From an uncultured Opitutia bacterium (GTDB lineage Bacteria; Verrucomicrobiota; Verrucomicrobiia; Opitutales; Opitutaceae), in the NCBI GenBank assembly GCA_903834135.1, contig CAILHZ010000016.1:1-64000 (forward strand): a DNA stretch of 64,000 bases. The letters are read 5' to 3'. Every line of letters begins with the position of its first letter. Positions within the stretch are counted from its first letter, which is position 1. Positions 9,669-18,209 of this stretch are shown piece after piece. Below the pieces are notes generated by a model, which was not told where the DNA came from, ran no database searches, and was given only the letters and a program-made list of their open reading frames with translations. Both the position numbers and the translations under genes were made by a program.

Positions 9669-10130
9669 TTAAGTATGAGAAACAATGAGTCTAAAATTAT
9701 CAAGACCTACCACAATTACTTGGGTTCCTTTAGTAACGTGGCCGGATTGAGAAAATGCATCGTAGCGCTTTCCCTCAATTTGAATATATCCACTTGGTGC
9801 TAGTGTCGTTAGAGCCTCACCTAACTTGCCAATAATATCGTTACTAGCCTGAGGTGTAGCCGAGGTACCTGAAGTTGATTCAACGATAAGCCCTTTTCCA
9901 AAACGTGTCTTAGGAAGAATCACTAATTCAAAATATACTGTGCCAACTAAGAGGAGTAGTGCGCCTACAGAAGCCAAGGTTGCATCCATTAAACCATATT
10001 TTTGAAATACAACAACACAGCCTCCCACAAAACATACACCACCACAGATTGCTAATATAAAACTGGCGACAAACACATCGGCAGCTAATAGGACAATGCC
10101 GAAGATAAAAAAGATAAGAATAGTAGACAT
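9669..10130 (-). CDS. Short NfeD-family membrane protein
   Basis: A 153-residue protein with two hydrophobic helices (about 5-25 and 28-70) and a C-terminal OB-fold NfeD domain, seen in GKLGEALTTLAPSGYIQIEG and the closing VIVVGLDNFRLIV. The same C-terminal pattern ends the long NfeD protein encoded just upstream (4 bases away), so the two are paralogous tails. Short NfeD proteins pair with flotillin-type proteins, and floA follows 12 bases downstream. Confidence 0.88.
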   Translation of the reverse strand: MSTILIFFIFGIVLLAADVFVASFILAICGGVCFVGGCVVVFQKYGLMDATLASVGALLLLVGTVYFELVILPKTRFGKGLIVESTSGTSATPQASNDIIGKLGEALTTLAPSGYIQIEGKRYDAFSQSGHVTKGTQVIVVGLDNFRLIVSHT

Positions 10131-10134
10131 GAAA

Positions 10135-11553
10135 TTAAACGGGCTTAACTACTAAGCTAAAGTCTCTTAGGCCAGTTACAACAACAGAGCTTCCAAGCCC
10201 GACACTTCCCATATCAACCACAGCCTCGTAACGTGTGCCCTGGATTTCGATATAACCTGCAGGACGAAGAGCCGTGGTGGCAATCCCTACATGCCCAATA
10301 AGACGATCTAGACTTTGGTGGTTAGATTGAGGAACTCCTCCTGCAGTCTGAGCAGACCCTGAAATCGTTTCTCCTAATATAAGTCTATCCCAAAGCCACC
10401 CCTTAGGTAAGTAGCGCAGTAAGAAAAGAGCTAATACAAAGGCGAGTATAATACCCCATGACAAGGTCACTATAGGATGAATAAACGCGTCTGCAGACCA
10501 TGCCACAGTGATAGGTTCATTAGGCCATAAATCTGTCATGGACCAAAGCAGTGCCCCTAGCATCGACATAAGTCCTAAGATTCCAAGAAATCCTGCCGAA
10601 TGAAAAAACAGTACTTCCATTAAAAAAAGAAGTAGTCCAAGTCCAAAAAATAATGCCGGCTCGTGACCCGATAAACCCGATACAAAGCCTCCCAAGAAAA
10701 CGAGTGCAAGTAATCCTGCACCAACAACACCAAAGACACCAAAGCCGCCTAACTTGAATTCAATAAATAAGCCTAATAATCCAAGCCCGAGTAAAACAGG
10801 TGCTATACGATTTAAAATAACAGCCAGATGCTCAGACCAAGTCACTTCAAGCCTAGTGACTACATAATTAGTTGTTCCTAATTTTTGATTCAGTAACGAG
10901 GCCAAGTCATTTGCGATTCCTGCACCTAGAAGATGAGTCCCAGGTTCTCCGTATGATTTCATAGCCTCAGTTGCAGTAAGGGAAAGCAGTTCTCCTTTAT
11001 TTTTTATCACTTGTCCTAAAATTTTAAGTTCACTTTCCGAATCAATCATCGCTGAAACAACTTGGCCCCTGTAACCTTTACCTTCAGAAATTGAACGCAT
11101 TCTTGCTTTCAAATAGCTGACTAATTTTTGTTTCATTGTAGAATCTACATCTTGCCCAGTTGAAGTTACGGGAGCTGCTGCTCCAATAACTCCTTTAGGA
11201 GAAAACCAAATTTCTTGAGTTACTGCAGAAATAAAAGCACCAGCAGACATAGCCTCATCATTAACATAAGCAATTGTGGGGCCTGGATATTTCTCTAAGG
11301 CCTCAATCATTTCTAAGGTTACGTCGATCTGACCGCCAGGGGTCTTAAGATCTAAGACGACAAGGTCTGCTTTATGCTCAATGGCCTCTTTAAGGCCACG
11401 TCTTAAAATAAATAAAGTAGGTTTACCGATCTCTTCTTGAATAGGAATAACAACCACTTGTTTTGCCGGAAGGGCAACAACAGAGCCACAAGTCGACTTT
11501 GTCGCAAATAAAGCGACTGCGAATACGACCAAGGGAAGCCATTTACGCATCAT
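10135..11553 (-). CDS. nfeD: Long NfeD protein with ClpP-class serine protease domain
   Basis: Long NfeD (NfeD1b) proteins join a periplasmic serine protease domain to membrane helices and a C-terminal OB domain. A signal peptide occupies about residues 1-28. The protease domain (about 33-230) has LDLKTPGGQ and the nucleophile in NDEAMSAGAF (Ser103). Lys143 is at about the distance expected for the catalytic Ser-Lys dyad. Four to six membrane segments follow (about 245-400), then the OB domain (about 410-472). It is the first gene of the NfeD-NfeD-FloA operon. Archaeal relatives cleave stomatin; here FloA is the likely client (inference). Confidence 0.9.
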   Translation of the reverse strand: MMRKWLPLVVFAVALFATKSTCGSVVALPAKQVVVIPIQEEIGKPTLFILRRGLKEAIEHKADLVVLDLKTPGGQIDVTLEMIEALEKYPGPTIAYVNDEAMSAGAFISAVTQEIWFSPKGVIGAAAPVTSTGQDVDSTMKQKLVSYLKARMRSISEGKGYRGQVVSAMIDSESELKILGQVIKNKGELLSLTATEAMKSYGEPGTHLLGAGIANDLASLLNQKLGTTNYVVTRLEVTWSEHLAVILNRIAPVLLGLGLLGLFIEFKLGGFGVFGVVGAGLLALVFLGGFVSGLSGHEPALFFGLGLLLFLMEVLFFHSAGFLGILGLMSMLGALLWSMTDLWPNEPITVAWSADAFIHPIVTLSWGIILAFVLALFLLRYLPKGWLWDRLILGETISGSAQTAGGVPQSNHQSLDRLIGHVGIATTALRPAGYIEIQGTRYEAVVDMGSVGLGSSVVVTGLRDFSLVVKPV

Positions 11554-11689
11554 AGACTTATAAAACTAAGCTCTAAGATCCATAACTGCAAGCGCTTCAG
11601 GCATTAGAAATTTTACGCATAATGCTTTTATATAACCTAAATGCATTGCCCAAACGAAGCTGGGAATCTATGATAATGGGCAAATTCGT

Positions 11690-12610
11690 ATGGAAAAGAT
11701 CCCTTATCTCGGACAAACACTGCTACAATGGAAAGTGGGTAACTCCACCTTTGTTGCTTTACCAGAACATGGAGCACGCCTTATGAACTGGAATCTCAAA
11801 TTAGGAGACGGCTCAATTAGAGATGTACTGTATTGGCCGGAAACCACGACACTGACTGATTTTGACAAAGTGCGTGGCGGTAACCCAATTCTATTTCCCT
11901 TCACAGGCCGCTCATTTGATAACGGAGACATTCATTTTTGGCGTGACCACGAAGGAATACGTAGACCGCTTCCTATCCACGGCATTGCTCGCCAAGGCAC
12001 ATTTAAAACAGTGCATGCGGATGACAAAGGCTTTACAGCACTTTTTCTTCCTAGTGAAGAGTCTAGGGCAAGTTACCCCTACGACTATGAATTTACAGTG
12101 ACTTACCGCTTTGAAGCGCTTGGCTTATCTTGTGAACTCAAAGTTGAAAATATAGGTAAACAGCCACTGCCTTGGTGCCCAGGTCACCACTTCTACTTCA
12201 CAGTTCCATGGACTGATGATAGCAGAAGATCTGACTACTCAATTCGAATTCAGGCAGATAAAACTATGAGGCAAAATGCCCAAGGTCTCTTGAGTGAGGG
12301 ACCAGTCCTTAAGCAGGAAGAAAACTTATCAGAACCTGCGCTGATTGATACATTCCATACAAAACTGCGCTCCAACGAAGTAGTTGTCGGTCAAGAAGGA
12401 CATATTGGAGATATTATTGTAAAACTAGGCACTGATAAAGTGCCTGCACCAGGTTCAACCTTTGTGACCTGGACTTTAGCTGGAGACTCACCTTTTTACT
12501 GCGTAGAACCGTGGATGGGGCCAGCAAACGCACCCGAAAACAAGGTAGGCCTTCAGTGGGTAGAGCCTATGGCTACAGCTACATTTAATGTGAGTGTGCA
12601 TGTGAAGTAA
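11690..12610 (+). CDS. Aldose 1-epimerase family protein
   Basis: A galactose-mutarotase-fold protein of 306 residues. Visible are the conserved NPILFPFTGR segment, HGIARQG with the substrate-binding His, and the CPGHHFYFTVPW segment with its catalytic His region. These place it in the YeaD/GalM-like superfamily rather than classical GalM, which is longer. It probably equilibrates sugar anomers; the natural sugar is unknown. The gene is divergent from the nfeD operon and is followed 42 bases later by tatA. Confidence 0.85.
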   Translation: MEKIPYLGQTLLQWKVGNSTFVALPEHGARLMNWNLKLGDGSIRDVLYWPETTTLTDFDKVRGGNPILFPFTGRSFDNGDIHFWRDHEGIRRPLPIHGIARQGTFKTVHADDKGFTALFLPSEESRASYPYDYEFTVTYRFEALGLSCELKVENIGKQPLPWCPGHHFYFTVPWTDDSRRSDYSIRIQADKTMRQNAQGLLSEGPVLKQEENLSEPALIDTFHTKLRSNEVVVGQEGHIGDIIVKLGTDKVPAPGSTFVTWTLAGDSPFYCVEPWMGPANAPENKVGLQWVEPMATATFNVSVHVK

Positions 12611-12652
12611 CGCTCGCAGGCCATTTACATATCCGTTTAGTTTAAGCCATTC

Positions 12653-13072
12653 ATGATGCTTCAAGGTATACTTCCTCTAGCTTTCTTTGGTGTCGGAGAC
12701 ACAGAGATACTAGTCATCATGGTTGTCATCCTCATTTTATTTGGAGGCAATAAAATGCCGGACTTTGCTCGTGGCTTGGGTAAAACCTTAAAAGAATTAC
12801 GTAAAGCAACTGGAGACGTTGAACGCGAATTTAAGAAAGCTATGGATGAAGCAGAAAATACACTGCCTAAAATAGATTTCCCTCAAGCAGGAAGCCCAGG
12901 AAGTCATCCTTGGAGTAGCCCTACTATTGAGCCTGCAAACACGATTATTGAGACTACAGAGCATGCTCCAGCGCCGGATGTGCCCGCACCTGAAATCATT
13001 CAATCACCTAAGCCAGCCACACCTGTAATACTAAAGCCTGCTGTTGATCACGAGTATCACTCGGATATTTAA
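12653..13072 (+). CDS. tatA: Sec-independent translocase subunit TatA/TatB
   Basis: A small twin-arginine translocase subunit. The N-terminal membrane helix (about 14-33) is followed by the FGGNKMPDFARGLGKTLKEL hinge and amphipathic helix typical of TatA. The 139-residue length includes a proline-rich, disordered tail of about 75 residues. TatC is not in the window. A Tat substrate is present elsewhere in the window (the Gfo/Idh oxidoreductase with a twin-arginine signal). Whether it acts as TatA or TatB cannot be decided from sequence; the FGGNKMP hinge favours TatA. Confidence 0.9.
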   Translation: MMLQGILPLAFFGVGDTEILVIMVVILILFGGNKMPDFARGLGKTLKELRKATGDVEREFKKAMDEAENTLPKIDFPQAGSPGSHPWSSPTIEPANTIIETTEHAPAPDVPAPEIIQSPKPATPVILKPAVDHEYHSDI

Positions 13073-13106
13073 ACAGAAAAGAGACGTTCCTGGCCTATAA
13101 ATTAAA

Positions 13107-13141
13107 AGAGCCCGGAATGTTTAGTTCCGGGCTCTGTTTAT
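13107..13141 (+). terminator. Intrinsic terminator after tatA
   Basis: AGAGCCCGGAA (13107-13117) pairs perfectly with TTCCGGGCTCT (13125-13135) over 11 bases, with a 7-base loop and a short T-rich tail (GTTTATT). AAAA precedes the left arm, so it may also act weakly for the minus-strand gene that ends at 13201. Confidence 0.85.
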
Positions 13142-13200
13142 TAGTCCTAACTTAAAAAGAAGACCGGCTTTAAACCCGGTCAACGCGTACTAACCGAAGA

Positions 13201-13386
13201 TTATCGTGTGAAGAGTGCCTTCGGGGAAGTGCGGTATTCAAGCGCGGCAATACCGGCAAGAACGAGCACTGAACCGAAGCCAACCAAACGGTCAGCGGTG
13301 ATGATTGAGGTACGTGCGAAAAGCAAAGTTGCAGTCAAAGCGATTACGCTGGGGAGGACTGCGTTAGTTAATTTTGTCTTAGTCAT
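13201..13386 (-). CDS. Small two-helix membrane protein divergent from oxyR-like gene
   Basis: A 61-residue protein that I do not recognise. It has two hydrophobic helices (about 8-25 and 33-49) joined by a short turn (ARTSIITADR) and a basic C-terminus. The ATG at 13386 is supported by a good ribosome binding site (AAGGA about nine bases upstream), so the longer frame from 13416 is not used. It is transcribed divergently from the LysR-type gene at 13497, and the OxyR-type operator lies just upstream of its likely promoter. Regulation by that LysR protein is a reasonable inference; the function is unknown. Confidence 0.72.
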   Translation of the reverse strand: MTKTKLTNAVLPSVIALTATLLFARTSIITADRLVGFGSVLVLAGIAALEYRTSPKALFTR

Positions 13387-13433
13387 GTTTGTTATCCTTT
13401 TGTTTACCAAGCCCACTTGGGTGGTATGCGTAC

Positions 13434-13439
13434 ACTATA
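13434..13439 (-). promoter_or_regulatory. Candidate -10 box for the small membrane protein gene
   Basis: Read on the minus strand the bases are TATAGT, five of six matching TATAAT, about 48 bases before the ATG at 13386. No good -35 box is seen 16-18 bases further up, which is common for promoters that need an activator. The OxyR-type site at 13462-13498 falls at about -35 to -71 relative to the implied start. Confidence 0.45.
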
Positions 13440-13461
13440 CACCCGTTTATCAATAGTTGAA

Positions 13462-13498
13462 GTTGATTTATCCTATTATATCCATAGTTATAAACTAT
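13462..13498. promoter_or_regulatory. OxyR-type tandem operator
   Basis: The bases 13484-13498 match the OxyR half-site ATAGNTNNNANCTAT at all ten fixed positions, within a perfect 8-base inverted repeat (CCATAGTT and AACTATGG, 13482-13500). A second half-site at 13462-13476, separated by exactly the expected 7 bases, matches seven of ten. The right half covers the start codon of the LysR-type gene (13497), which suggests autorepression. A further ATCAA-N9-TTGAT element (13449-13467) fits the general LysR T-N11-A motif. Confidence 0.72.
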
Positions 13499-14390
13499 GG
13501 AACTACAGCAACTTCGCTACTTCTCTTCCGTCGCCGACCTCGCCAATTTTACGCGTGCAGCAGAGCACTGTAATGTATCTCAACCATCTCTTAGCCAACA
13601 AATTATAAATCTAGAAAAGGAACTTGGCCATAAACTTTTTCACCGTCTTGGACGCAAGGCAGTTCTCACCGAAGCAGGGACAACGTTTTTGGATAGAACG
13701 AGAAAAATTCTCTTTGAGATAGATAATGCCTCTCGAGAATTAACGGATTCTCCATCACTAGGGAGGTTAATCAATGTTGGTGCTATCCAAACTCTTGCCC
13801 CGTATATACTTCCAGAAGTTATTGAGATTTGCAGAGATCGCTATCCAAATCTACATATCATTATCCAAGAGGACTTTAGAACAGCGTTAGTTAATGGAGT
13901 ACTTGAAGGCGAATTAGACCTAGCCTTAGTTTCCTTGCCCGTAAAAGACGATATTCGCCTAGATGTTCAGCCGATCATGAAGGAACCACTACTCTTAGTG
14001 GTAGGGAAAAATCATCGTCTAGCTACAAAGACTAAAGTCACCGCTGCCGATCTGATCGATGAGACCTTTGTAATGATGGGTACTGCGAGTTCACTCACCC
14101 AACAGGTGAAGAGTTTCTGTGGAGATCACCACTTTGAGCCTAAAATAACACATCGCTGCTCTCAAGTTCCTACTGTGAAAGCCCTCGTAGCACGTGGAGT
14201 TGGAGTCTCAGTGCTACCTCAAATTACAAAAGCACCAAGCGACGACTCATCGTTAGTATATATTACCTTAGCTGATGAAAAACCATACCGTGAACTTGCT
14301 GTCATTCGTCACATGCAGCGCTTCCAAAGTCGAGGCGTAGCCCTATTTATGACGATCCTTAAAGAATATATCACTAAGCAACAGAAATGA
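13497..14390 (+). CDS. LysR-family regulator, OxyR-like, with Ser at the Cys199 position
   Basis: A 297-residue LysR-type transcription factor with an N-terminal winged HTH (residues 1-60, NFTRAAEHCNVSQPSLSQQI) and a two-lobed effector domain. It resembles OxyR: SLTQQVKSFC at 199-208 aligns with the peroxide-sensing CLRDQAMGFC of E. coli OxyR. The resolving Cys208 is kept while the peroxidatic Cys199 is Ser. A further Cys is at 221. An OxyR-type operator overlaps its start codon, so it is probably autoregulated. It may sense a different signal or use another cysteine. It is divergent from a small membrane protein. Confidence 0.88.
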   Translation: MELQQLRYFSSVADLANFTRAAEHCNVSQPSLSQQIINLEKELGHKLFHRLGRKAVLTEAGTTFLDRTRKILFEIDNASRELTDSPSLGRLINVGAIQTLAPYILPEVIEICRDRYPNLHIIIQEDFRTALVNGVLEGELDLALVSLPVKDDIRLDVQPIMKEPLLLVVGKNHRLATKTKVTAADLIDETFVMMGTASSLTQQVKSFCGDHHFEPKITHRCSQVPTVKALVARGVGVSVLPQITKAPSDDSSLVYITLADEKPYRELAVIRHMQRFQSRGVALFMTILKEYITKQQK

Positions 14391-14436
14391 TCCTTTGCGT
14401 TTGCGAAGACGGCTTAAGCAAATCATACTTTAAACC

Positions 14437-14757
14437 ATGCTCGATCTTATCCGTAAATCTTTGCTTGCAGGAGTAGGTGCAGCGGTCGTTACAAAAGATA
14501 AAATCGAAGATGCCTTCGATGAATTTGTAAAAGATGGAAAACTAAACGCCTCAGACGCAAAAATTATTGCAAATAAAATTGCTGAGCAGGGCCGCAAAGA
14601 ATTTGAAGAAACAGTGGCAAACTTACTGGTGAAGTTGCGTGAGACTTCTTCTCAAGCTGACAACTCAGCACACGCTAAAATTACTGCTCTACAAGAGCGT
14701 ATTCGTGAACTAGAAAAACAACTCTCCCATCCCCCTACCCGTTCGGGTGAGCCGTGA
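14437..14757 (+). CDS. Phasin-like coiled-coil protein
   Basis: A 106-residue protein resembling the phasin family / PhaF-like polyhydroxyalkanoate-associated proteins (LLAGVGAAVVTKDKIEDAFDEF), followed by a long charged helix and a C-terminal coiled coil (KITALQERIRELEKQL). It starts with ATG at 14437. Its last codons overlap the GTG of the UbiB-like gene by four bases (GTGA), so the two are translationally coupled. No PHA synthase is nearby. A regulatory or adaptor role for the UbiB-like kinase is an inference from coupling. Confidence 0.75.
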   Translation: MLDLIRKSLLAGVGAAVVTKDKIEDAFDEFVKDGKLNASDAKIIANKIAEQGRKEFEETVANLLVKLRETSSQADNSAHAKITALQERIRELEKQLSHPPTRSGEP

Positions 14758-16409
14758 AGCCATTTACTCTTGTTAGTCACGCAGTCAGAGCTAAAGAAAT
14801 TATAAGTGTCGTAGCACGCCACGGCTTTGTAGATCTGATTAACCAAATTGATCTACCAGCTGGATTACGATTACGCTTTATAGATAAGACTCAGTCCGAA
14901 CGCACAACGTGGGAAAGAGTACGCTTAGCTTTAGAGGACCTTGGTCCTACCTTTGTTAAGTTTGGTCAGTTAATGAGTATGCGTCCGGACGCACTTCCTG
15001 CGGCACTAATTTTAGAATTAAGAAAACTTCAAAGTAATGTAAGGCCAGTACCGTTTGCCGAAATTAGCCCCGTTTTAATCGAAGAATTTAAAGGGAGTAT
15101 AGAAACACACTTTAGCGAGTTTAATGAAACTCCTGTCGCATCTGCTTCATTAGCCCAAGTCTACTACGCAAGGCTTAAAAGCGATGGGAAAAGTGTAGCA
15201 GTTAAAGTACAACGGCCAAACATCGCTAAGCGCATTGGAGTCGATCTTGAATTAGCCACCTGGTTTATTGGTCAACTGCATAACCGAGTTGATGCACTCA
15301 AGGGATATGATTTACCAGGCGTTATGGCCGAGATAAAAGAAGGTGTCTTACGTGAGCTTGATTTTGAAAATGAAGCACGTAATCAGCGCTATTTTAATAC
15401 GCTAAATCCATACAGTGAAAACATATACGCACCCGTAGTGTACACAGAATTTTCCGGTCCACGCGTGATAGTGATGGAGAGAATTGATGGTCACTTTGTG
15501 GATAGTACGGAAATTGATTCAGAGACAAAAAGAAAAGTTGCTGCAGCTGGTGCACGCTCGCTCATGCACCAGATTTTAATTACAGGTTTTTTCCATGCTG
15601 ATCCTCATGCTGGAAATGTATTAATAACTGCAGAGGGTAAATTATGCTTTTTAGATTGGGGCTTAGCAGGACATCTCACTAGACGCCTACGTTACGCATT
15701 AGCTGATTTCTGGGTAGCTGCAGTTGATCAAGATGCAGAAGAGATTGTAAACATTGCCTCACGCTTAGCTCCCCCTGAAGCACGCCTTAATCAGCGTGTC
15801 ATGGAGAAAGAAGTGACATTAGCCCTACGAGAAGAACTCAATTTCTCGATTGGCCGCCAACAACTAGGCCGAGCGATGCTAAAGCTATTATTTATTTTTG
15901 GCCGCCAAGGTATTCCGCTTTCACGTGACTACTGTTTAATGGCTAAAGCGGTACTAGCAATTGAAGAAATAGGCCGATCCCTAGATCCTAGTTTTGACAT
16001 TAGAGAACAAGCCGCTCCGATCTTAAAAGAACTGTACCAAGAAAGAAACGGTCCAACGACTCTGTTAAAGCACGCTAAAGATTTTACTAAATCGACCCTC
16101 GCTAGTTTGCAGGAATTACCCGATCAAATCCAACGTCTTATGCGACGCTTGGAGCACGATAATTTAACGCTTAATTTACAGCATCACGGGTTAGAGCAAC
16201 TTGATTCAGGGATACGCAGTGCATCTAATCGTATCGCACTAGGTGTGATTATTGGATCCTTAATTATCGGCTCATCTCTCATTGTAAATAGCCACCAACC
16301 GCCCTTTATCTACGGCTATCCTCTCTTAGGAATTACGGGCTATCTTATTTCTGCAGCACTAGGATTTTATGTCATCTGGGACATCATCCGCACTGGTAGT
16401 CACAAATAA
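14754..16409 (+). CDS. ubiB: UbiB/ABC1/ADCK-family atypical kinase
   Basis: UbiB-family proteins are atypical kinase-fold ATPases that support quinone synthesis or lipid transport. The 551-residue protein has the diagnostic KxGQ segment (GPTFVKFGQLMSMRPDALP), the Ala-rich nucleotide loop (ASASLAQVYYARL), the ion-pair Lys in VAVKVQRP, the catalytic HADPHAGN and the metal-binding DWG. Two C-terminal membrane helices follow (about 490-545). It starts at a GTG overlapping the phasin-like gene. No ubiquinone or menaquinone genes are near, so its substrate process is not fixed by context. Confidence 0.9.
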   Translation: MKPFTLVSHAVRAKEIISVVARHGFVDLINQIDLPAGLRLRFIDKTQSERTTWERVRLALEDLGPTFVKFGQLMSMRPDALPAALILELRKLQSNVRPVPFAEISPVLIEEFKGSIETHFSEFNETPVASASLAQVYYARLKSDGKSVAVKVQRPNIAKRIGVDLELATWFIGQLHNRVDALKGYDLPGVMAEIKEGVLRELDFENEARNQRYFNTLNPYSENIYAPVVYTEFSGPRVIVMERIDGHFVDSTEIDSETKRKVAAAGARSLMHQILITGFFHADPHAGNVLITAEGKLCFLDWGLAGHLTRRLRYALADFWVAAVDQDAEEIVNIASRLAPPEARLNQRVMEKEVTLALREELNFSIGRQQLGRAMLKLLFIFGRQGIPLSRDYCLMAKAVLAIEEIGRSLDPSFDIREQAAPILKELYQERNGPTTLLKHAKDFTKSTLASLQELPDQIQRLMRRLEHDNLTLNLQHHGLEQLDSGIRSASNRIALGVIIGSLIIGSSLIVNSHQPPFIYGYPLLGITGYLISAALGFYVIWDIIRTGSHK

Positions 16410-16411
16410 GT

Positions 16412-18202
16412 CTAACTAGGTAATAAGACATAAAAGTCTGCACCGGCTGATATTTCACTTGTGCAGCCAATCGTTCCTCCATGCTCGATTACAATTTCAC
16501 GAGCAATGGCAAGTCCTAGACCTGCACCTTCATGCTCCTGGCCTTGCACACGGTAGAATTTTTCAAAGATATGGGCCTGATCTGTTGCACTAATACCAGG
16601 CCCCTTATCTTTTACCCCACATTTTATAAAACCTGCATTCGCCTTGTGTGCATACAGTATAATCTCGGAATCTTCATGTGAGTATTTTGATGCATTACTG
16701 AGTAAATTAATAAAGACATGCCTAATGCGCTCTAAATCAACTGTGATGTGAAGCGTAGGGTCAGATACCTGAACCGTTATTTTCTGTGAGCGAAAATCAG
16801 TGATAGATTTCATTTCATCAGCATATAATTTCAAGAGCTTCTCAACAGGTGTTGAGGTAAGTTTTAATTTAGCGATCCCACTTTCTAGTCGGGAGAGGTT
16901 CAGCAAATCATTTAATATACGCAGTAAACGTTCCGAATCATCACGTGTTAATTCTAGGAGTTCACGCTGCCTACTTGATAATTGTCCCCCATTATTTTCT
17001 AAGAGTAGGTAGACAGCCATTCTAAGACTAGTCAGAGGCGTTTTAAGCTCATGGCTCACCATTCCTACCAGGTTTGTTTTAGCGTCATCTATAAGTCTAA
17101 ATTGAGTGACATCTTGTAAAAATATGGCAGCACCTGAAAAACCCGTCATCTGATCTCCTATAGCAAGAATTCGTGGTAGGTAATAACGATCTCCTGATTT
17201 ACTTTTGAAAGTTAGTACATGCTCATAGCCTGCAGGAATGTAGTGCGTACCAGTCTTAAGTACGCCTGCAAGAAGGACCTTAAGTTCTTCCGGCATACCT
17301 TCTTTTAGCCCTGCATAATCAAGTAGTGCTATAGCTGAGGGATTACGTACAGATTCTAGACCTTCTTTATCCACGATAAATAGCGGATCAGGTGTTGCTT
17401 TTAAGGTTGCCTCCATTGTGCGCTGAGCTACCTGCACTCTTACAGTCATAGCTTTTTTATACTCACGTAACTGCTCAGCCATTGTATTAAACGCTTTACC
17501 TAATAAACCTAATTCATCCTCAGTAGTTTCAGGTATAGATTTATCCCAGTCTCCTTTACCAAGTGCAGTAGCAGAATGCGTTAATGCTTCTATAGGGAGT
17601 AAAAATGAAGCTGTTAATTTGCGTGCAATCAAAAGCCAAGTAATCACTGCACCACCTATCATAAGACTTAGTATATAAGTTGTGGTACTCGCCAACTGCT
17701 TAACTCGATGTGAAACGACTTCAGCATGTTCAAACTGAGCTCTACTATAGCGATCAAGTGCAGCGTACGTTTTATAAACGCTCGACTCATTATCACGTAG
17801 AGCATTCATCGAACCCGACAAGCCGCCCTGTTTGATCAAACTACCCCGTTCACTTAAATTATGAAACGCGTCATCTAAAGCCTGAAAATCTGATTTTACA
17901 TTTTTATCAGTAAACCCCTGAGTTGATTCTTCAAGCAGTAGCCCTGACACGGTGTCGCGAGCTTTACTAAATGCACGATCTGCTTCAAGCAGATGACCGC
18001 TTTGAGCAAGCTGCAAAGCACTATCAATGGACTGAACCGAATCACGCATGACCTGAGTTCGGGTAGCTGTCTGTAGGCCGGAAAGTAATTCATGCTGAAA
18101 TGTTCCCGCTAGGTAACGCGCAACTACAATACCTCCAATTCCAGTTACTATCACAATCAATAAAAATGGAGCTAAACCGGATCTAAATTTTTTACGGAGC
18201 AT
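16412..18202 (-). CDS. Membrane sensor histidine kinase (HAMP-PAS-HisKA)
   Basis: A 596-residue kinase with two membrane helices (about 11-32 and 174-194) bounding a periplasmic, mostly helical sensor domain, then HAMP (about 195-248), a PAS domain (about 258-370), HisKA with phosphoacceptor His384 (SHELKTPLTS), the N box (INLLSNASKYS, Asn503), G1 (DKGPGIS) and G2 (GAGLGLA). The architecture resembles KinB/NtrY-type kinases. It starts seven bases after the response regulator stop, so the two form a cognate pair. The sensed signal is unknown. It converges with ubiB, with two bases between the stops. Confidence 0.93.
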   Translation of the reverse strand: MLRKKFRSGLAPFLLIVIVTGIGGIVVARYLAGTFQHELLSGLQTATRTQVMRDSVQSIDSALQLAQSGHLLEADRAFSKARDTVSGLLLEESTQGFTDKNVKSDFQALDDAFHNLSERGSLIKQGGLSGSMNALRDNESSVYKTYAALDRYSRAQFEHAEVVSHRVKQLASTTTYILSLMIGGAVITWLLIARKLTASFLLPIEALTHSATALGKGDWDKSIPETTEDELGLLGKAFNTMAEQLREYKKAMTVRVQVAQRTMEATLKATPDPLFIVDKEGLESVRNPSAIALLDYAGLKEGMPEELKVLLAGVLKTGTHYIPAGYEHVLTFKSKSGDRYYLPRILAIGDQMTGFSGAAIFLQDVTQFRLIDDAKTNLVGMVSHELKTPLTSLRMAVYLLLENNGGQLSSRQRELLELTRDDSERLLRILNDLLNLSRLESGIAKLKLTSTPVEKLLKLYADEMKSITDFRSQKITVQVSDPTLHITVDLERIRHVFINLLSNASKYSHEDSEIILYAHKANAGFIKCGVKDKGPGISATDQAHIFEKFYRVQGQEHEGAGLGLAIAREIVIEHGGTIGCTSEISAGADFYVLLPS

Positions 18203-18209
18203 GCTCTTA

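Noticed and set aside
13208-13456. Open frame on the plus strand across the small membrane protein gene
   Set aside because: It is antisense to a gene with a good ribosome binding site, its product is unlike any protein I know, and it runs into the oxyR operator region.
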